From: Hydrogenophaga sp.
Lineage (GTDB): Bacteria > Pseudomonadota > Gammaproteobacteria > Burkholderiales > Burkholderiaceae_C
Direction: 5' to 3'
DNA: 64,000 bases
Assembly (NCBI RefSeq): GCF_030373225.1
Contig: NZ_JAUCZG010000009.1
Location: 62,001 to 126,000 of the forward strand
Shown in pieces: positions 9,283 to 17,741 of this stretch (its first letter is position 1; each line of letters opens with the position of its first letter). Below the pieces are notes generated by a model. It saw only the letters and a program-made list of their open reading frames with translations. It was not told where the DNA came from and did not search any database. The position numbers were made by a program, and so were the translations under genes.

Positions 9283-10143
9283 ATGACTATCCCTTTGGGT
9301 TGGATAATCGGCATGGTGTGTGTCCTCGGTGGATACGCACTGCATGGCGGGCACCTCCGCGTGCTGTGGCAACCGACCGAAGTGTTGACCATCGTGGGTG
9401 CTGCAGTGGGGTATCTGATCGCCTCCAACAACACCCGTGTCCTCATGCACACGATGAAGGCGGTGCCGGCATCGTTTCGCGCTGTGGCCACCAGCAAGCG
9501 CCTGTATCTCGACCTGCTTTGCCTGCTCTTCGAAATCCTCAACCGCATTCGCCGCGACGGCCTGATGTCGCTGGAGGGTGACATCGAGGACTCGAAAGCC
9601 AGCGCCCTTTTTGCGAAGTACCCCACGATCCTGAAAGACCACCACCTGGTGGAATTCCTGACCGACTACCTGCGCATGATGTTGGGCGGCGCGCTGAACG
9701 TGATGCAGATCGAGAACCTGATGGAGCAGGAGCTCGATGTTCACCACCAGGTGGCGCACGTGCCGGTGACGGTGGTGCAGAAAGTGGCCGACGCCTTGCC
9801 CGCGTTCGGCATTGTGGCCGCCGTGATGGGCGTGGTGCACACCATGGGCTCGATCGGTCTGCCGCCCGAGGAGCTGGGCAAGCTGATCGGCGCCGCGCTG
9901 GTCGGTACCTTCCTCGGCATCTTGCTGGCCTACTCGGTCGTCGGCCCGGTGGCCAGCGTCATGGAGCAGAACAACGAAGCCGAGTCCAAGGCCTTTCTGT
10001 GTGTCAAGACGGTGTTGCTGGCCCACATGAACGGGTTCACGCCCCAGGCTTCGGTGGAGTTTGGCCGCAAGATCCTTTACCCGGATCTTCGCCCGAGCTT
10101 CCAGGAGCTCGATGACGAAACCAAAGCTGCGAAGGCCAAATAG
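9283..10143 (+). CDS. motA: Flagellar motor stator protein MotA
   Basis: The product is 286 aa, the usual length. MotA surrounds MotB in the inner membrane and couples proton flow to rotor torque. There are four hydrophobic segments, at about residues 4-20, 33-48, 170-190 and 200-222. The cytoplasmic loop has the conserved charged region IRRDGLMSLEGDIED, matching the torque-generating Arg/Glu pair. The proline motif PAFGIVAAVMGVVHTMG matches the channel-lining segment. The TAG stop overlaps the GTG start of motB by one base. Confidence 0.97.
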   Translation: MTIPLGWIIGMVCVLGGYALHGGHLRVLWQPTEVLTIVGAAVGYLIASNNTRVLMHTMKAVPASFRAVATSKRLYLDLLCLLFEILNRIRRDGLMSLEGDIEDSKASALFAKYPTILKDHHLVEFLTDYLRMMLGGALNVMQIENLMEQELDVHHQVAHVPVTVVQKVADALPAFGIVAAVMGVVHTMGSIGLPPEELGKLIGAALVGTFLGILLAYSVVGPVASVMEQNNEAESKAFLCVKTVLLAHMNGFTPQASVEFGRKILYPDLRPSFQELDDETKAAKAK

Positions 10144-11210
10144 TGGCCACCACCGCCAACAAGCCCTTGCCGCCGATCGTTGTCAAACGCATCAAGAAGG
10201 CGGGCCACGGTCACCACGGCGGCGTCTGGAAGATCGCCTACGCCGACTTCGTGACGGCCATGATGGCTTTCTTCCTGCTGATGTGGGTGCTGGGCTCCAC
10301 CACCAGTGGCGATCTCGCCGGCATTTCGGCCTATTTCCAGAACCCGTTGCGCGTGTCCATCAATGGCGGCTCGGGCTCGGGAGACGCGGCCCGCATCATC
10401 AAGGGCGGCGGCGACAACATCTTCAAGCAGGACGGGCAGGAAGCCCGGGCAGACTCCAACACACCCCAGCGCAAGGTGAGCAACGAGGAAGAGGTCACGG
10501 CGCAGTTCAACCGGATGCAGGAAGAGCGGCTGGAGCAGCTCCAGCGGGCGCTGGACCAGCAGATCGCCTCGGATGCTTCGCTGGACCGGTTCAAGAACCA
10601 GATCTTCATGGACATCACGTCCGATGGCTTGCGGATCCAGATCGTTGACGAAAAAAGCCGTCCCATGTTTCCGTCGGGCAGTGCACAGATGTCGGCGCAA
10701 TCGCTGCAACTGCTCACCACCATCGGACGGGTGCTCAGTGGTCTGCCCAACAAGTTGCGCATTGAAGGCCACACCGACTCGCGCCCATTTGGCGGCAGCA
10801 TGGCCGACTACGGCAACTGGGAGCTGTCGAGTGACCGCGCGCACGCGGCTCGCCGGGCCATCGTGGGCGGCGGGTTCGAGTCGTCCCAGATCTCGCTGGT
10901 GGCGGGGTTTGCCGACAGCGTTCAGCTCAATCCCGCAGACGCCAACGATCCGCTGAACCGGCGCATCTCGCTGCTGGTGCTCAAGCAGCAGGCGCGGCCG
11001 GCCAACGGCCGCAACAGCGCCTTCGCGCCCAACGCGGTGGCGCCTGCTGCACCGGCAGAGCGGGCCGTGGCCGAACCTGCCTCGCCTGAAACCCGTTCAG
11101 GCAATCCTTCGGCCATTCCCCGCGCCGCCGAGGGCCTGGTGGCCCCGGCGCCTGCTCGCCCGGTTTCCAGCACCCGAGGTCAGGCCCTGGTTTTACCCGA
11201 ACAGCGTTGA
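10143..11210 (+). CDS. motB: Flagellar motor stator protein MotB
   Basis: The product is 355 aa and starts with GTG directly on the motA stop. The single transmembrane helix contains KIAYADFVTAMMAFFLLMW, with Asp35 as the expected proton carrier. The OmpA-like peptidoglycan-binding domain (about residues 155-275) shows RIEGHTDSRPFG and NWELSSDRAHAARR. A Pro/Ala-rich tail follows. The sequence after the helix (ISAYFQNPLRVSINGGSGSG) has the plug-region form typical of betaproteobacterial MotB. The TGA overlaps the ATG of the next gene by one base. Confidence 0.97.
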   Translation: MATTANKPLPPIVVKRIKKAGHGHHGGVWKIAYADFVTAMMAFFLLMWVLGSTTSGDLAGISAYFQNPLRVSINGGSGSGDAARIIKGGGDNIFKQDGQEARADSNTPQRKVSNEEEVTAQFNRMQEERLEQLQRALDQQIASDASLDRFKNQIFMDITSDGLRIQIVDEKSRPMFPSGSAQMSAQSLQLLTTIGRVLSGLPNKLRIEGHTDSRPFGGSMADYGNWELSSDRAHAARRAIVGGGFESSQISLVAGFADSVQLNPADANDPLNRRISLLVLKQQARPANGRNSAFAPNAVAPAAPAERAVAEPASPETRSGNPSAIPRAAEGLVAPAPARPVSSTRGQALVLPEQR

Positions 11211-11974
11211 TGGGGATCCGATTTGTGCGCTCGCTGCCGGCCGCTGTCCTGCTGACGCTGGGGTGGGGGCTGTTTGCCGCCTCGGTGGCGGCACAAGGCC
11301 TGCCGGCCGCGGCCGCTCCCGCGGCGGCCAGCGGCGCGCTGCCCTCGCTGCTGCAGCGGTACGCGTCGGCCCAGCGGGTGGCGCTGACGGAGCAGGTCTG
11401 TCTGGCAGAGGCCCGCTGCGTCACCAACGAGGCGCGCCTGCTGGAGGCCCTGGAGACCAGCCGGCGACTGTTGCAGGCGGTGGCAGACCTGGCCGAAGCG
11501 GGTGACGCAGAAGCCGCCTACCAGCGCGGAATGTTGTCGCTGGCGGTCATGGAAAAGCATGCCAAACGCCTGGGCACGGACCGCCAGCCGGGAGCGCCTG
11601 CCCGAACGGCGCACCTGCGGCGGCTGATCTCGACGGAAGCCGCCACCGCGCAACGCTACCTCGGTCGGGCCGCACAGGCGGATCACGCCCCGGCCTGTCG
11701 CGCCATGGCCGGGCATCTCGCACAGCGGATGCCACCTCCCGAGCCCGTGCTGGTGGCCAGGCTTTACCTGTGTGCCGTGCGTGGGTTCGCTGCCCAGGGC
11801 AGCCGGACGGCGGCGCTGGATGCGTTTGCTTCCATGCGCGAGGCGGTACCGCCCACTTCCATGGAACTGGTGGAGGCGTATTCACTGCTCTTTCGCTCGA
11901 GGGCTGCCGACCGAAGCCCGCCACCGTCCGGCCCGGAGATGGGCATCAACACCGGGGAAGGCAAAGCCCCGTGA
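11210..11974 (+). CDS. Exported alpha-helical protein of unknown function, single Sel1/TPR-like segment
   Basis: The product is 254 aa from the ATG at 11210, which overlaps the motB stop. A TTG three bases earlier is less likely. An N-terminal signal peptide (about residues 1-28, ending SVAAQG) suggests periplasmic location. The rest is mostly helical, with a segment LAEAGDAEAAYQRGMLSLAV resembling one Sel1/TPR repeat, and two Cys residues near residue 65 (EQVCLAEARCVT) that could form a disulfide. I do not recognise the family. Its place between motB and the Sel1 lipoprotein suggests a motility-associated accessory role, but that rests only on context. Confidence 0.7.
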   Translation: MGIRFVRSLPAAVLLTLGWGLFAASVAAQGLPAAAAPAAASGALPSLLQRYASAQRVALTEQVCLAEARCVTNEARLLEALETSRRLLQAVADLAEAGDAEAAYQRGMLSLAVMEKHAKRLGTDRQPGAPARTAHLRRLISTEAATAQRYLGRAAQADHAPACRAMAGHLAQRMPPPEPVLVARLYLCAVRGFAAQGSRTAALDAFASMREAVPPTSMELVEAYSLLFRSRAADRSPPPSGPEMGINTGEGKAP

Positions 11975-12154
11975 CCAGTGCCCTGACTGGGCAGGCCGCC
12001 AGCGCACCCGCCTCCACGCTCAGCCCCCGCCGCCGGTGCCCCCGAATTTTTGCATCGCCAACCGATCCCCGCAGGACATCTTCATGAAATCGCACACGCC
12101 CAGCCACAGGTCCCATCGCCCCCTGTTCACCGCAACCTGCACCGGAGCAGCCGC

Positions 12155-12736
12155 ATGAGGGCCTGGTCGATTCGTCTCGTGACGGTGCTCCTCGCGCTGG
12201 GGGTCGTGGCCTGTTCGGATTACGACCGGGCCCGAAGCGCGTTTGAAGGTGGCGATTACGCGAAGGCGTTCGAGCGCTACACCGTGCTGGCCGAGGCCGG
12301 GGATGTGCGCGCGCAATACGATTTGTCGCAGATGTACTTTCAGGGCGTCGGTGGTCAGGGCGACACCCAGCGGGCCTGGCACTGGTTGCTCACGTCTGCC
12401 GATGGCGGCAACGTGGCGGCCATGGTGAAGCTGGGATCGATTTATGAAAACGGCGTGGGGGCCAGCCGTGACAACGCCTCGGCCGCCCAGTGGTATCTGC
12501 GGGCCGCCCGGCGCGGCGATCCGATCGGACGCTTCAACCTCGCCTCCTTGTATCTCAAGGGCATCGGTGTCCCGAGGGACGAGGTGGCCGCCCTGGCCTG
12601 GTTTCGCATGGCCTTGAAGGCGGGCGGGCCTGCCGCGCGGTCGTGGGCTGACCAGCTGGAGCGGCGTCTGACCGCTGAGGAGCTCGCCAGGGTCGATCAG
12701 ATCGTGGAGCAGCTGGAGGCGGCCGAGAAGGAGTGA
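12155..12736 (+). CDS. Sel1-repeat lipoprotein
   Basis: The product is 193 aa from the ATG at 12155, chosen because GGAG lies just upstream and because the following residues form a lipoprotein signal ending VVAC (Cys20). Longer in-frame starts from 12050 would bury that signal. About three Sel1-like repeats follow, each with A-x-Y-x-LG-x-x-Y-x-x-G-x-G character: AQYDLSQMYFQGVG, AMVKLGSIYENGVG and GRFNLASLYLKGIG. Sel1 repeats are helical hairpins used for protein-protein contacts. It lies 3 nt before flhB and is probably co-translated with it. Its target is unknown. Confidence 0.85.
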   Translation: MRAWSIRLVTVLLALGVVACSDYDRARSAFEGGDYAKAFERYTVLAEAGDVRAQYDLSQMYFQGVGGQGDTQRAWHWLLTSADGGNVAAMVKLGSIYENGVGASRDNASAAQWYLRAARRGDPIGRFNLASLYLKGIGVPRDEVAALAWFRMALKAGGPAARSWADQLERRLTAEELARVDQIVEQLEAAEKE

Positions 12737-12739
12737 GCG

Positions 12740-13858
12740 ATGGCTTCCGACCAGACCAGCGAAGACAAGACGCTTGAACCCAGTGACAGAAAACTGGAAA
12801 AAGCCCGCGAAGAGGGCCGGTTCCCGCAGTCCAGAGACCTGAGCTTTGTGTTTGCGCTGGCGCTGGCAGCGGCCGCTGTGCTGTTGCTCGGACCCTATTT
12901 CTGGAGGGCCACAGAACACCTGGTGAGCGGCGCGCTGGAGTGGGACGGACGGGACGACCCGCTCGAGCATCTGAAGCGCTGGGCGTCCGGTCCCTTGTTG
13001 GCTTTTGGCCTTGTGGTCGGGGGGTTCCTGCTGGTGGCGGGAGCACTGGGCGCACTGGCGCCGCTCGCACTGACCCGCTTGCAGCCCGTTTTTTCACCGA
13101 AGTTCGACCTCAGCCGCCTGGACCCGGTGGCCGGCCTCGGGCGCATGTTCTCGGCCCAGAACCTGTTTGCACTGGTCAAGGGTGTGCTGGTGACGCTGGC
13201 CGTGCTGGCGGTGGGGGTGGGTTATTTCCTGTTGCAACGGGACAGTCTGATGCTCGCACCCACGGCGGCCGTTCAGGCGGCTGTGGTTCGCATGGGTGGC
13301 GTGCTCGGGGGCGGACTGCAGTGGCTGATGCTGGTGGTGGTCCTGATCGCCATTGCAGACGCCAGCTTCCAGTGGTTCGACTTTCGACGCCAGATGCGCA
13401 TGTCCCTGCAGGACATGAAGGACGAGAACAAGGAGAGCGAGGGCTCGCCGGAAATCCGTGCCCGATTGCGCTCCCTGCAACGCGAAGCCTCCAGGCGGCG
13501 CATGATGAGCGCGGTCGAGAAGGCCGACGTGGTGGTCGTCAACCCCACCCACTATGCGGTGGCGCTGCGCTACGACAGGGAGCGCATGGAGGCACCGGTG
13601 GTGGTGGCCAAGGGCTGCGATGAAGTGGCGCTGCGGATCCGGGAGCTGGCCCGCTCCAGCGGCGTGCCGCTGGCCGAATCACCGCTGCTCGCGCGTTGGC
13701 TGTCGTCGAATGTGGAGCTGGGCGCGGCCGTGCCGCCCCGCCTGTACGCCATCGTTGCCCAGTTGCTGGCCTGGGCTTATGCCAGCCAGCAGGGTGTGGC
13801 CCAGGCGCTGCCCGACCATCTCGTGCACATCGAGGACAGCCTGGCGGAGGCTGACTGA
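12740..13858 (+). CDS. flhB: Flagellar export apparatus switch protein FlhB
   Basis: The product is 372 aa, normal for FlhB. It has the N-terminal SEDKTLEPSDRKLEKAREEG, four hydrophobic segments (about residues 33-55, 90-117, 138-160 and 180-207), and a cytoplasmic domain with the self-cleavage motif NPTH at residues 268-271. Cleavage between Asn and Pro switches export from rod/hook to filament substrates. A strong AAGGAG ribosome-binding site lies at 12728-12733. In many relatives flhB sits beside flhA and flhF. Here it closes the flg-mot operon behind two accessory genes and meets a minus-strand gene 21 bp later. Confidence 0.97.
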   Translation: MASDQTSEDKTLEPSDRKLEKAREEGRFPQSRDLSFVFALALAAAAVLLLGPYFWRATEHLVSGALEWDGRDDPLEHLKRWASGPLLAFGLVVGGFLLVAGALGALAPLALTRLQPVFSPKFDLSRLDPVAGLGRMFSAQNLFALVKGVLVTLAVLAVGVGYFLLQRDSLMLAPTAAVQAAVVRMGGVLGGGLQWLMLVVVLIAIADASFQWFDFRRQMRMSLQDMKDENKESEGSPEIRARLRSLQREASRRRMMSAVEKADVVVVNPTHYAVALRYDRERMEAPVVVAKGCDEVALRIRELARSSGVPLAESPLLARWLSSNVELGAAVPPRLYAIVAQLLAWAYASQQGVAQALPDHLVHIEDSLAEAD

Positions 13859-13879
13859 AGGGCGCTGAGCCTGCCGCGC

Positions 13880-14581
13880 TCACTCCGCCTCGACCACGAT
13901 CGGGGAGGCAAACGCATACCCTTGCGTGTAGACGGTTTCCAGAGGCAGTTTCTGGTTCAGTGTCTCTTCGGCCTTGTTGCGCAGGCGGCGCACCAGCGAC
14001 TCCATGCGGCGCGAGGCGTAGTTGTCCGGGTCGTGCCCCAGCAGGTTGACCAGGTCCTTTCTCGCCACGGTCTTGCCAGGCTGCTCGGCCAGGCGGCTGA
14101 GCAGCATCAGTTCCGAATGGGTGAGTTTCAGGCGCAGACCGGCCGGGGTTTGAAGCGTCCAGTTCAGCTGGTTGAGTGTCCAGGCCTGCGCGGTTTCGGT
14201 CTGCAGCCGCCGAAGCATGTTTCTCAACAGCGACCCCAGTTCTTCCAGCGGGACCGGTTTGACCAGGTAGTTGTCGGCGCCCGCGCGCGCGCCCTCGATG
14301 CGGTCTGCGGGACTGCTGCGTCCGGACGTGACGATCACACCCTTGTTTTTGAGCTGTTCATTGCCGCTCAGCCAGGCGAGTCCGTCGCCATCGGGCAGCC
14401 CCAGGTCGAGCACGACAACGTCAAGCTGGTGGGTTCGCATCCAGTTCGTGGCCGCACCCAGGCTGCTCACCCCGTCGGCTGTGAAGCCCTCGAGGTTGAG
14501 GTAGCTGACCACCGCGTCCAGCAAGTCGGATTCGTCTTCGATCACCAGAATGCGGCCGTGTGTGCTGTCTTTGTTGTTCAT
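13880..14581 (-). CDS. OmpR-family response regulator (DISM kinase partner)
   Basis: The product is 233 aa from the ATG at 14581. That start forms an ATGA overlap with the kinase stop and follows GGAG, which is better than the upstream in-frame start at 14635. The receiver domain (about residues 10-125) has the acidic pair in VIEDE, the phospho-acceptor Asp59 in VVVLDLGLPDGDG, and YLVKPV. The C-terminal winged helix (about residues 135-230) has LTHSELMLLSRLAEQPG and MESLVRRLRNKAEE. It is presumably phosphorylated by the upstream sensor kinase and acts as a DNA-binding regulator. The target genes are not shown by the sequence. Confidence 0.93.
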   Translation of the reverse strand: MNNKDSTHGRILVIEDESDLLDAVVSYLNLEGFTADGVSSLGAATNWMRTHQLDVVVLDLGLPDGDGLAWLSGNEQLKNKGVIVTSGRSSPADRIEGARAGADNYLVKPVPLEELGSLLRNMLRRLQTETAQAWTLNQLNWTLQTPAGLRLKLTHSELMLLSRLAEQPGKTVARKDLVNLLGHDPDNYASRRMESLVRRLRNKAEETLNQKLPLETVYTQGYAFASPIVVEAE

Positions 14582-16665
14582 GAAAGAAGTTCTCCGGTGG
14601 GTGCTGCGGGCGTGCTGTCCGGCAGCCAGATACAAAAGGTGCAGCCCTGGCCAGCAGCGCTGGTGAGTTCCACATGCCCGGCGTGCAGTTGCACCACCCG
14701 GCGCACCAGGGCCAGCCCCAACCCCAGGCCGGGCAACGGGTGTTCCTGTTCGACCCGGTAGTAGGCGTTGAACACGGCGCCGTGGTGCTTGGCGTCGATC
14801 CCGCAGCCCTGGTCGGTCACGGAAATGCCCACCCAGCCAGGTTTGCCATGCGTCTGGATCACCACGGCGCTGGAGGCGCCGGCGTGTTTGAAGGCGTTGT
14901 CGATCAGGTTCGTCACCGCCAGTTCCAGCAGGCTTTTGTCGGCCCGGACCCTTTCGTTCGTGGAGGAGGGCAGCAGCAGCAGCCGGGGGGTGTCGGCCTG
15001 CGTGCCCCTCACGTCAATGAGTGTGGCCAGCCACGGCGCCAGATCGATGGCCTCGTGTTTTTCGCCTTGGAAGTATTGGCTCAGCTGGTTCCCCTGCAGC
15101 CATTTGTCGAACAGGTTGAGCAAACGGCGCGTGGCCTTGCCCATGGTGTCCAGGCGTTTTTCCAGTTGGAGCGAACCCAGCTCCTGTTCGCGGCGCAGCA
15201 GGCTGATCTGGCTGTCCACAATGCCCAGGGGGTTGCGGAACTCGTGTGAAATCAGGGCGCCGAACAACATGTACTGCGTGAGCAGCTGGCGTTCCGTGGT
15301 CAGGGCGCGTTCGAGCTGTTCGGTTCGTGCCTGCACATTGCGCCCGAGTGTCTGCTCGGCTGTGCGCGAGGCATCCAGCAGGCTTTGCTGTGCACGCAGT
15401 GCGTCCTGCTGTGCCGCCTCCCTCTCCTGGCGTTCCTGGCGAACGATGTCGGCCAGGGCGAAGGCCAGCAGCAGCATTTCGAAGGCTGTGGCGATTTGCA
15501 CCGCATAGGCAGTGAAGGTGTTGGTGGGCAGGAGCTCAAAGGTGCGAAGCACGGCGATCAGCACACCCGCCCAGAGCACGCACCAGGCCAGCAGAAACAT
15601 GAAAGCGCCTTTCTGGCCAAGGCGAACCACCCGCACGCTCGTGAACATGACCAGCAGGCTGCTGCCCAGGGCAATCCACATCACCAGTTGTGCTGTCACA
15701 TTCAACACGGCAGCGCTCCACAGCGCGCCAAGTGTCAACAGCGCGACGGTGATGAAGCCGGCTGCACACAGCCTGATCAGTTGCGCCAGCCGTGGTGTGT
15801 GCTGGCCAGCCTGCAGGAACTCGCAACCAAACATCAGACCGAAGCCGCCGGCCATGGACAAAAACAGCGTCTGGGCCAGTGTGTCGAAACCGGCCTGGCC
15901 CGGCCACAGGAACATCTGCCCGAGGCCGTTGCCAGCGATCATGCCCAGCCCGCCGCAGCCCATGAAGAGGGTGTAGAGCAGAAAGCGCCTGTCTTTGAGG
16001 GAGACAAACAGGAACAGGTTGTAGATCAGCAGCGCCACCAGGGCGCCAAAGTACAGGGCCTGGAGCAAAAGCACGCTCTGCATGTGGTGCGTGAAGGCCC
16101 GTTGGGGCCACCAGTACAGCGGCACGCTCACGCCGTTGTTGCTTTGCACGCGCAGGTAGACATCAACGGGTCGGGGTTCGAGCTGAACGGGGAACGCGAA
16201 CGCCGAATGCAGGAAGGGGCGTGAGTCCAGCGGCAAGCGGCTGCCGGTGTGAACCGGGGTCTGGCCGGGAGCGTAAAAGTCCACCGTGTCCAGCAGAAAG
16301 TACGGCAGCTCCAGCACCCCGGCAACCGTGTCGCGCGAGGGTCCCTGCAGCGTCACCTTGACCCAGTGGGCAGACGACGAAAAACCCAGGTTGATGTTGC
16401 CCGCACCAGACCACGGCTTGAACTGCCGGTTCAGGGTGGGGCTGCGGATGTCGTCGATGCTCCATTGCGCCCGGGGGTCTTCAAGCACAGAGACATGCTC
16501 TGTCAGCCGCACCGAGCCACTTTCGCTGCCCGTGACCTGCAGCGCGCTGGCCGGACGCCAACCCAACACCGCCATCACCAACAGCAACGCCAGCCCGATG
16601 GCTCGCCGCGCCGTCCATGACGCTCGCAAACGCCCGGTGGTGCGGGGGGGCGGTGTTTTGAGCAT
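14578..16665 (-). CDS. 7TMR-DISM sensor histidine kinase
   Basis: The product is 695 aa. A signal or first hydrophobic segment lies at residues 20-42. A 7TMR-DISM extracellular domain follows (about 45-185) with SSAHWVKVTLQGPS, then about seven transmembrane segments (about 190-400) containing LIYNLFLFVSLKDRRFLLYT. A short coiled coil leads to the HisKA domain with SHEFRNP, His474 being the phospho-acceptor. The HATPase domain has the N box NLIDNAFKHAG and the G boxes DQGCGID and GLGLGLALV. DISM sensors are thought to bind extracellular small ligands, often carbohydrates. It overlaps the response regulator by 4 nt, so the two are co-expressed. Confidence 0.94.
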   Translation of the reverse strand: MLKTPPPRTTGRLRASWTARRAIGLALLLVMAVLGWRPASALQVTGSESGSVRLTEHVSVLEDPRAQWSIDDIRSPTLNRQFKPWSGAGNINLGFSSSAHWVKVTLQGPSRDTVAGVLELPYFLLDTVDFYAPGQTPVHTGSRLPLDSRPFLHSAFAFPVQLEPRPVDVYLRVQSNNGVSVPLYWWPQRAFTHHMQSVLLLQALYFGALVALLIYNLFLFVSLKDRRFLLYTLFMGCGGLGMIAGNGLGQMFLWPGQAGFDTLAQTLFLSMAGGFGLMFGCEFLQAGQHTPRLAQLIRLCAAGFITVALLTLGALWSAAVLNVTAQLVMWIALGSSLLVMFTSVRVVRLGQKGAFMFLLAWCVLWAGVLIAVLRTFELLPTNTFTAYAVQIATAFEMLLLAFALADIVRQERQEREAAQQDALRAQQSLLDASRTAEQTLGRNVQARTEQLERALTTERQLLTQYMLFGALISHEFRNPLGIVDSQISLLRREQELGSLQLEKRLDTMGKATRRLLNLFDKWLQGNQLSQYFQGEKHEAIDLAPWLATLIDVRGTQADTPRLLLLPSSTNERVRADKSLLELAVTNLIDNAFKHAGASSAVVIQTHGKPGWVGISVTDQGCGIDAKHHGAVFNAYYRVEQEHPLPGLGLGLALVRRVVQLHAGHVELTSAAGQGCTFCIWLPDSTPAAPTGELLS

Positions 16666-16814
16666 TGTTTGTCGTATTTGATGTTAATCAGTCGGTTTTT
16701 ACGACCTAAACGATCAAAGTCATTAAGTTAACATGAAACACCCCTTCCCGAGGTGCGAAAACACCTGATGACCTTGCAACCGATGATGGCCGGCAGGCCC
16801 TGGAGAAACAAAGC
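16666..16814. promoter_or_regulatory. Divergent control region between kinase and second regulator
   Basis: This 149-bp gap between divergent signalling genes is more AT-rich than its surroundings and must carry both promoters. GTTAA occurs at 16683-16687 and at 16727-16731, 44 bp apart, about four helical turns. A short inverted repeat, AGGTG-N6-CACCT, spans 16751-16766. GGAGAAA at 16802-16808 is the ribosome-binding site for the GTG start at 16815. No convincing -35/-10 pair was found by eye. Autoregulation by one of the two regulators is plausible but not shown. Confidence 0.45.
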
Positions 16815-17516
16815 GTGAAGCAAATCACTCCGGTTCGGGTGCTGGTGGTGGAAGACGAGCCCGACCTGCGCGAAGCGATGGTCGCCTACCTCGAAATGGA
16901 GGGGTATCGGGTCGCCGGCGCCGGCAGCCTGCGCCAGGCCGAGCAGCACCTGGCTGCGCATGCGGTGGATGTGCTGGTGCTGGACCTGGGTCTGCCGGAC
17001 GGCGACGGCCTGGATTGGCTGGGTGAACGTGCGCGCAGCCAGGACCAGGGGGTGGTGGTCACCACGGCCCGCGGGGAAGTGCGCGAACGGGTCAGTGGTG
17101 TGCGGGCCGGGGCCGACATCTATCTGGTCAAGCCCGTGCAGATGGAAGAGTTGTCAACCCTGATCAACAAGCTGGCGCAGCGCCTGCAGCCGGGCCCGGT
17201 CAGTGTCTGGTCGCTCGACAGGATGTCCTGGCAACTGACCTCACCGCAGGGTCGCGTGGTCAAGCTCACCGCCACCGAGCATGCGCTGCTGGCTCGGCTG
17301 GCGCAATCGCCTGGCCTGGCTGTCTCGCGCCAGGAACTCGTGCATTGCCTGGGTCACGATCCCCGCTATTACGACCCCAGGCGCATGGAGATTCTGGTGC
17401 GTCGGCTGCGCAACAAGGTGCGTGAAACGCTCGGCTGCCCCTTGCCCGTGGAGACCGCGCACGGCCTGGGCTACGCCTTCACCGGCGGCGTTGTTGTTCG
17501 CTGCGGTGCTTCTTGA
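16815..17516 (+). CDS. Second OmpR-family response regulator, paralogous to the first
   Basis: The product is 233 aa with a GTG start and a GGAGAAA ribosome-binding site 7-13 nt upstream. The receiver has VVEDEPD, phospho-acceptor Asp57 in VLVLDLGLPDGDGLDWLG, and YLVKPVQMEEL. The winged helix shows LTATEHALLARLAQSPG and MEILVRRLRNKVRETLG. It matches the minus-strand regulator in length, layout and many motifs (DLGLPDGDGL, LGHDPxxYxxRRMExLVRRLRNK), so the two look like a local duplication. Both could be served by the single DISM kinase, or this one by a kinase elsewhere. It is the last gene before the giant repeat protein and reads in the same direction. Confidence 0.92.
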   Translation: MKQITPVRVLVVEDEPDLREAMVAYLEMEGYRVAGAGSLRQAEQHLAAHAVDVLVLDLGLPDGDGLDWLGERARSQDQGVVVTTARGEVRERVSGVRAGADIYLVKPVQMEELSTLINKLAQRLQPGPVSVWSLDRMSWQLTSPQGRVVKLTATEHALLARLAQSPGLAVSRQELVHCLGHDPRYYDPRRMEILVRRLRNKVRETLGCPLPVETAHGLGYAFTGGVVVRCGAS

Positions 17517-17535
17517 AGCGTGACTGAGCCGGTCA

Positions 17536-17552
17536 CCGGCCGGCACGGCCGG
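17536..17552. other. GC-rich perfect hairpin, possible weak terminator
   Basis: CCGGCCG-GCA-CGGCCGG forms a 7-bp perfect stem with a 3-nt loop, starting 20 nt after the stop of the second response regulator. No T-tract follows, so it is not a classical intrinsic terminator. It may slow read-through into the giant gene, or it may be incidental in GC-rich DNA. Confidence 0.35.
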
Positions 17553-17711
17553 CCTGGCCGGGACGGGGTTGGCGCCGCGCTTGCGCTGCGTCGGCGCCCA
17601 ACACGATGCCGGGTGGCGAATGTCGGTTTTTGTCGTGATTCGTCGCCGATGGTCGAGCGGCCCAAGGGCGTTCCCCGCACCTGCCGCAGGAAAAATGCCA
17701 GAAAATGTTAA

Positions 17712-17741
17712 TTGCCTCATAAAAGCGATTAGCAATATTTT
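17712..17741 (+). promoter_or_regulatory. Candidate sigma70-type promoter for the giant gene
   Basis: TTGCCT (17712-17717) and TATTTT (17736-17741) are separated by 18 bp, and each matches four of six consensus positions. The pair lies inside the AT-rich island. Transcription from here would give a leader of about 175 nt. The ATTGC/GCAAT inverted half-sites around the spacer (17711-17715 and 17732-17736) could bind a regulator. This was seen by eye only. Confidence 0.35.

Noticed and set aside
12050..12154. Longer start for the Sel1 lipoprotein
   Set aside because: It would place about 35 His/Pro-rich residues ahead of a complete lipoprotein signal; the ATG at 12155 follows GGAG.
11975..12154. 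Possible small gene or terminator in the 180-bp gap
   Set aside because: Only short frames without ribosome-binding sites and a 5-bp TGCCC/GGGCA inverted repeat without a T-tract were seen.
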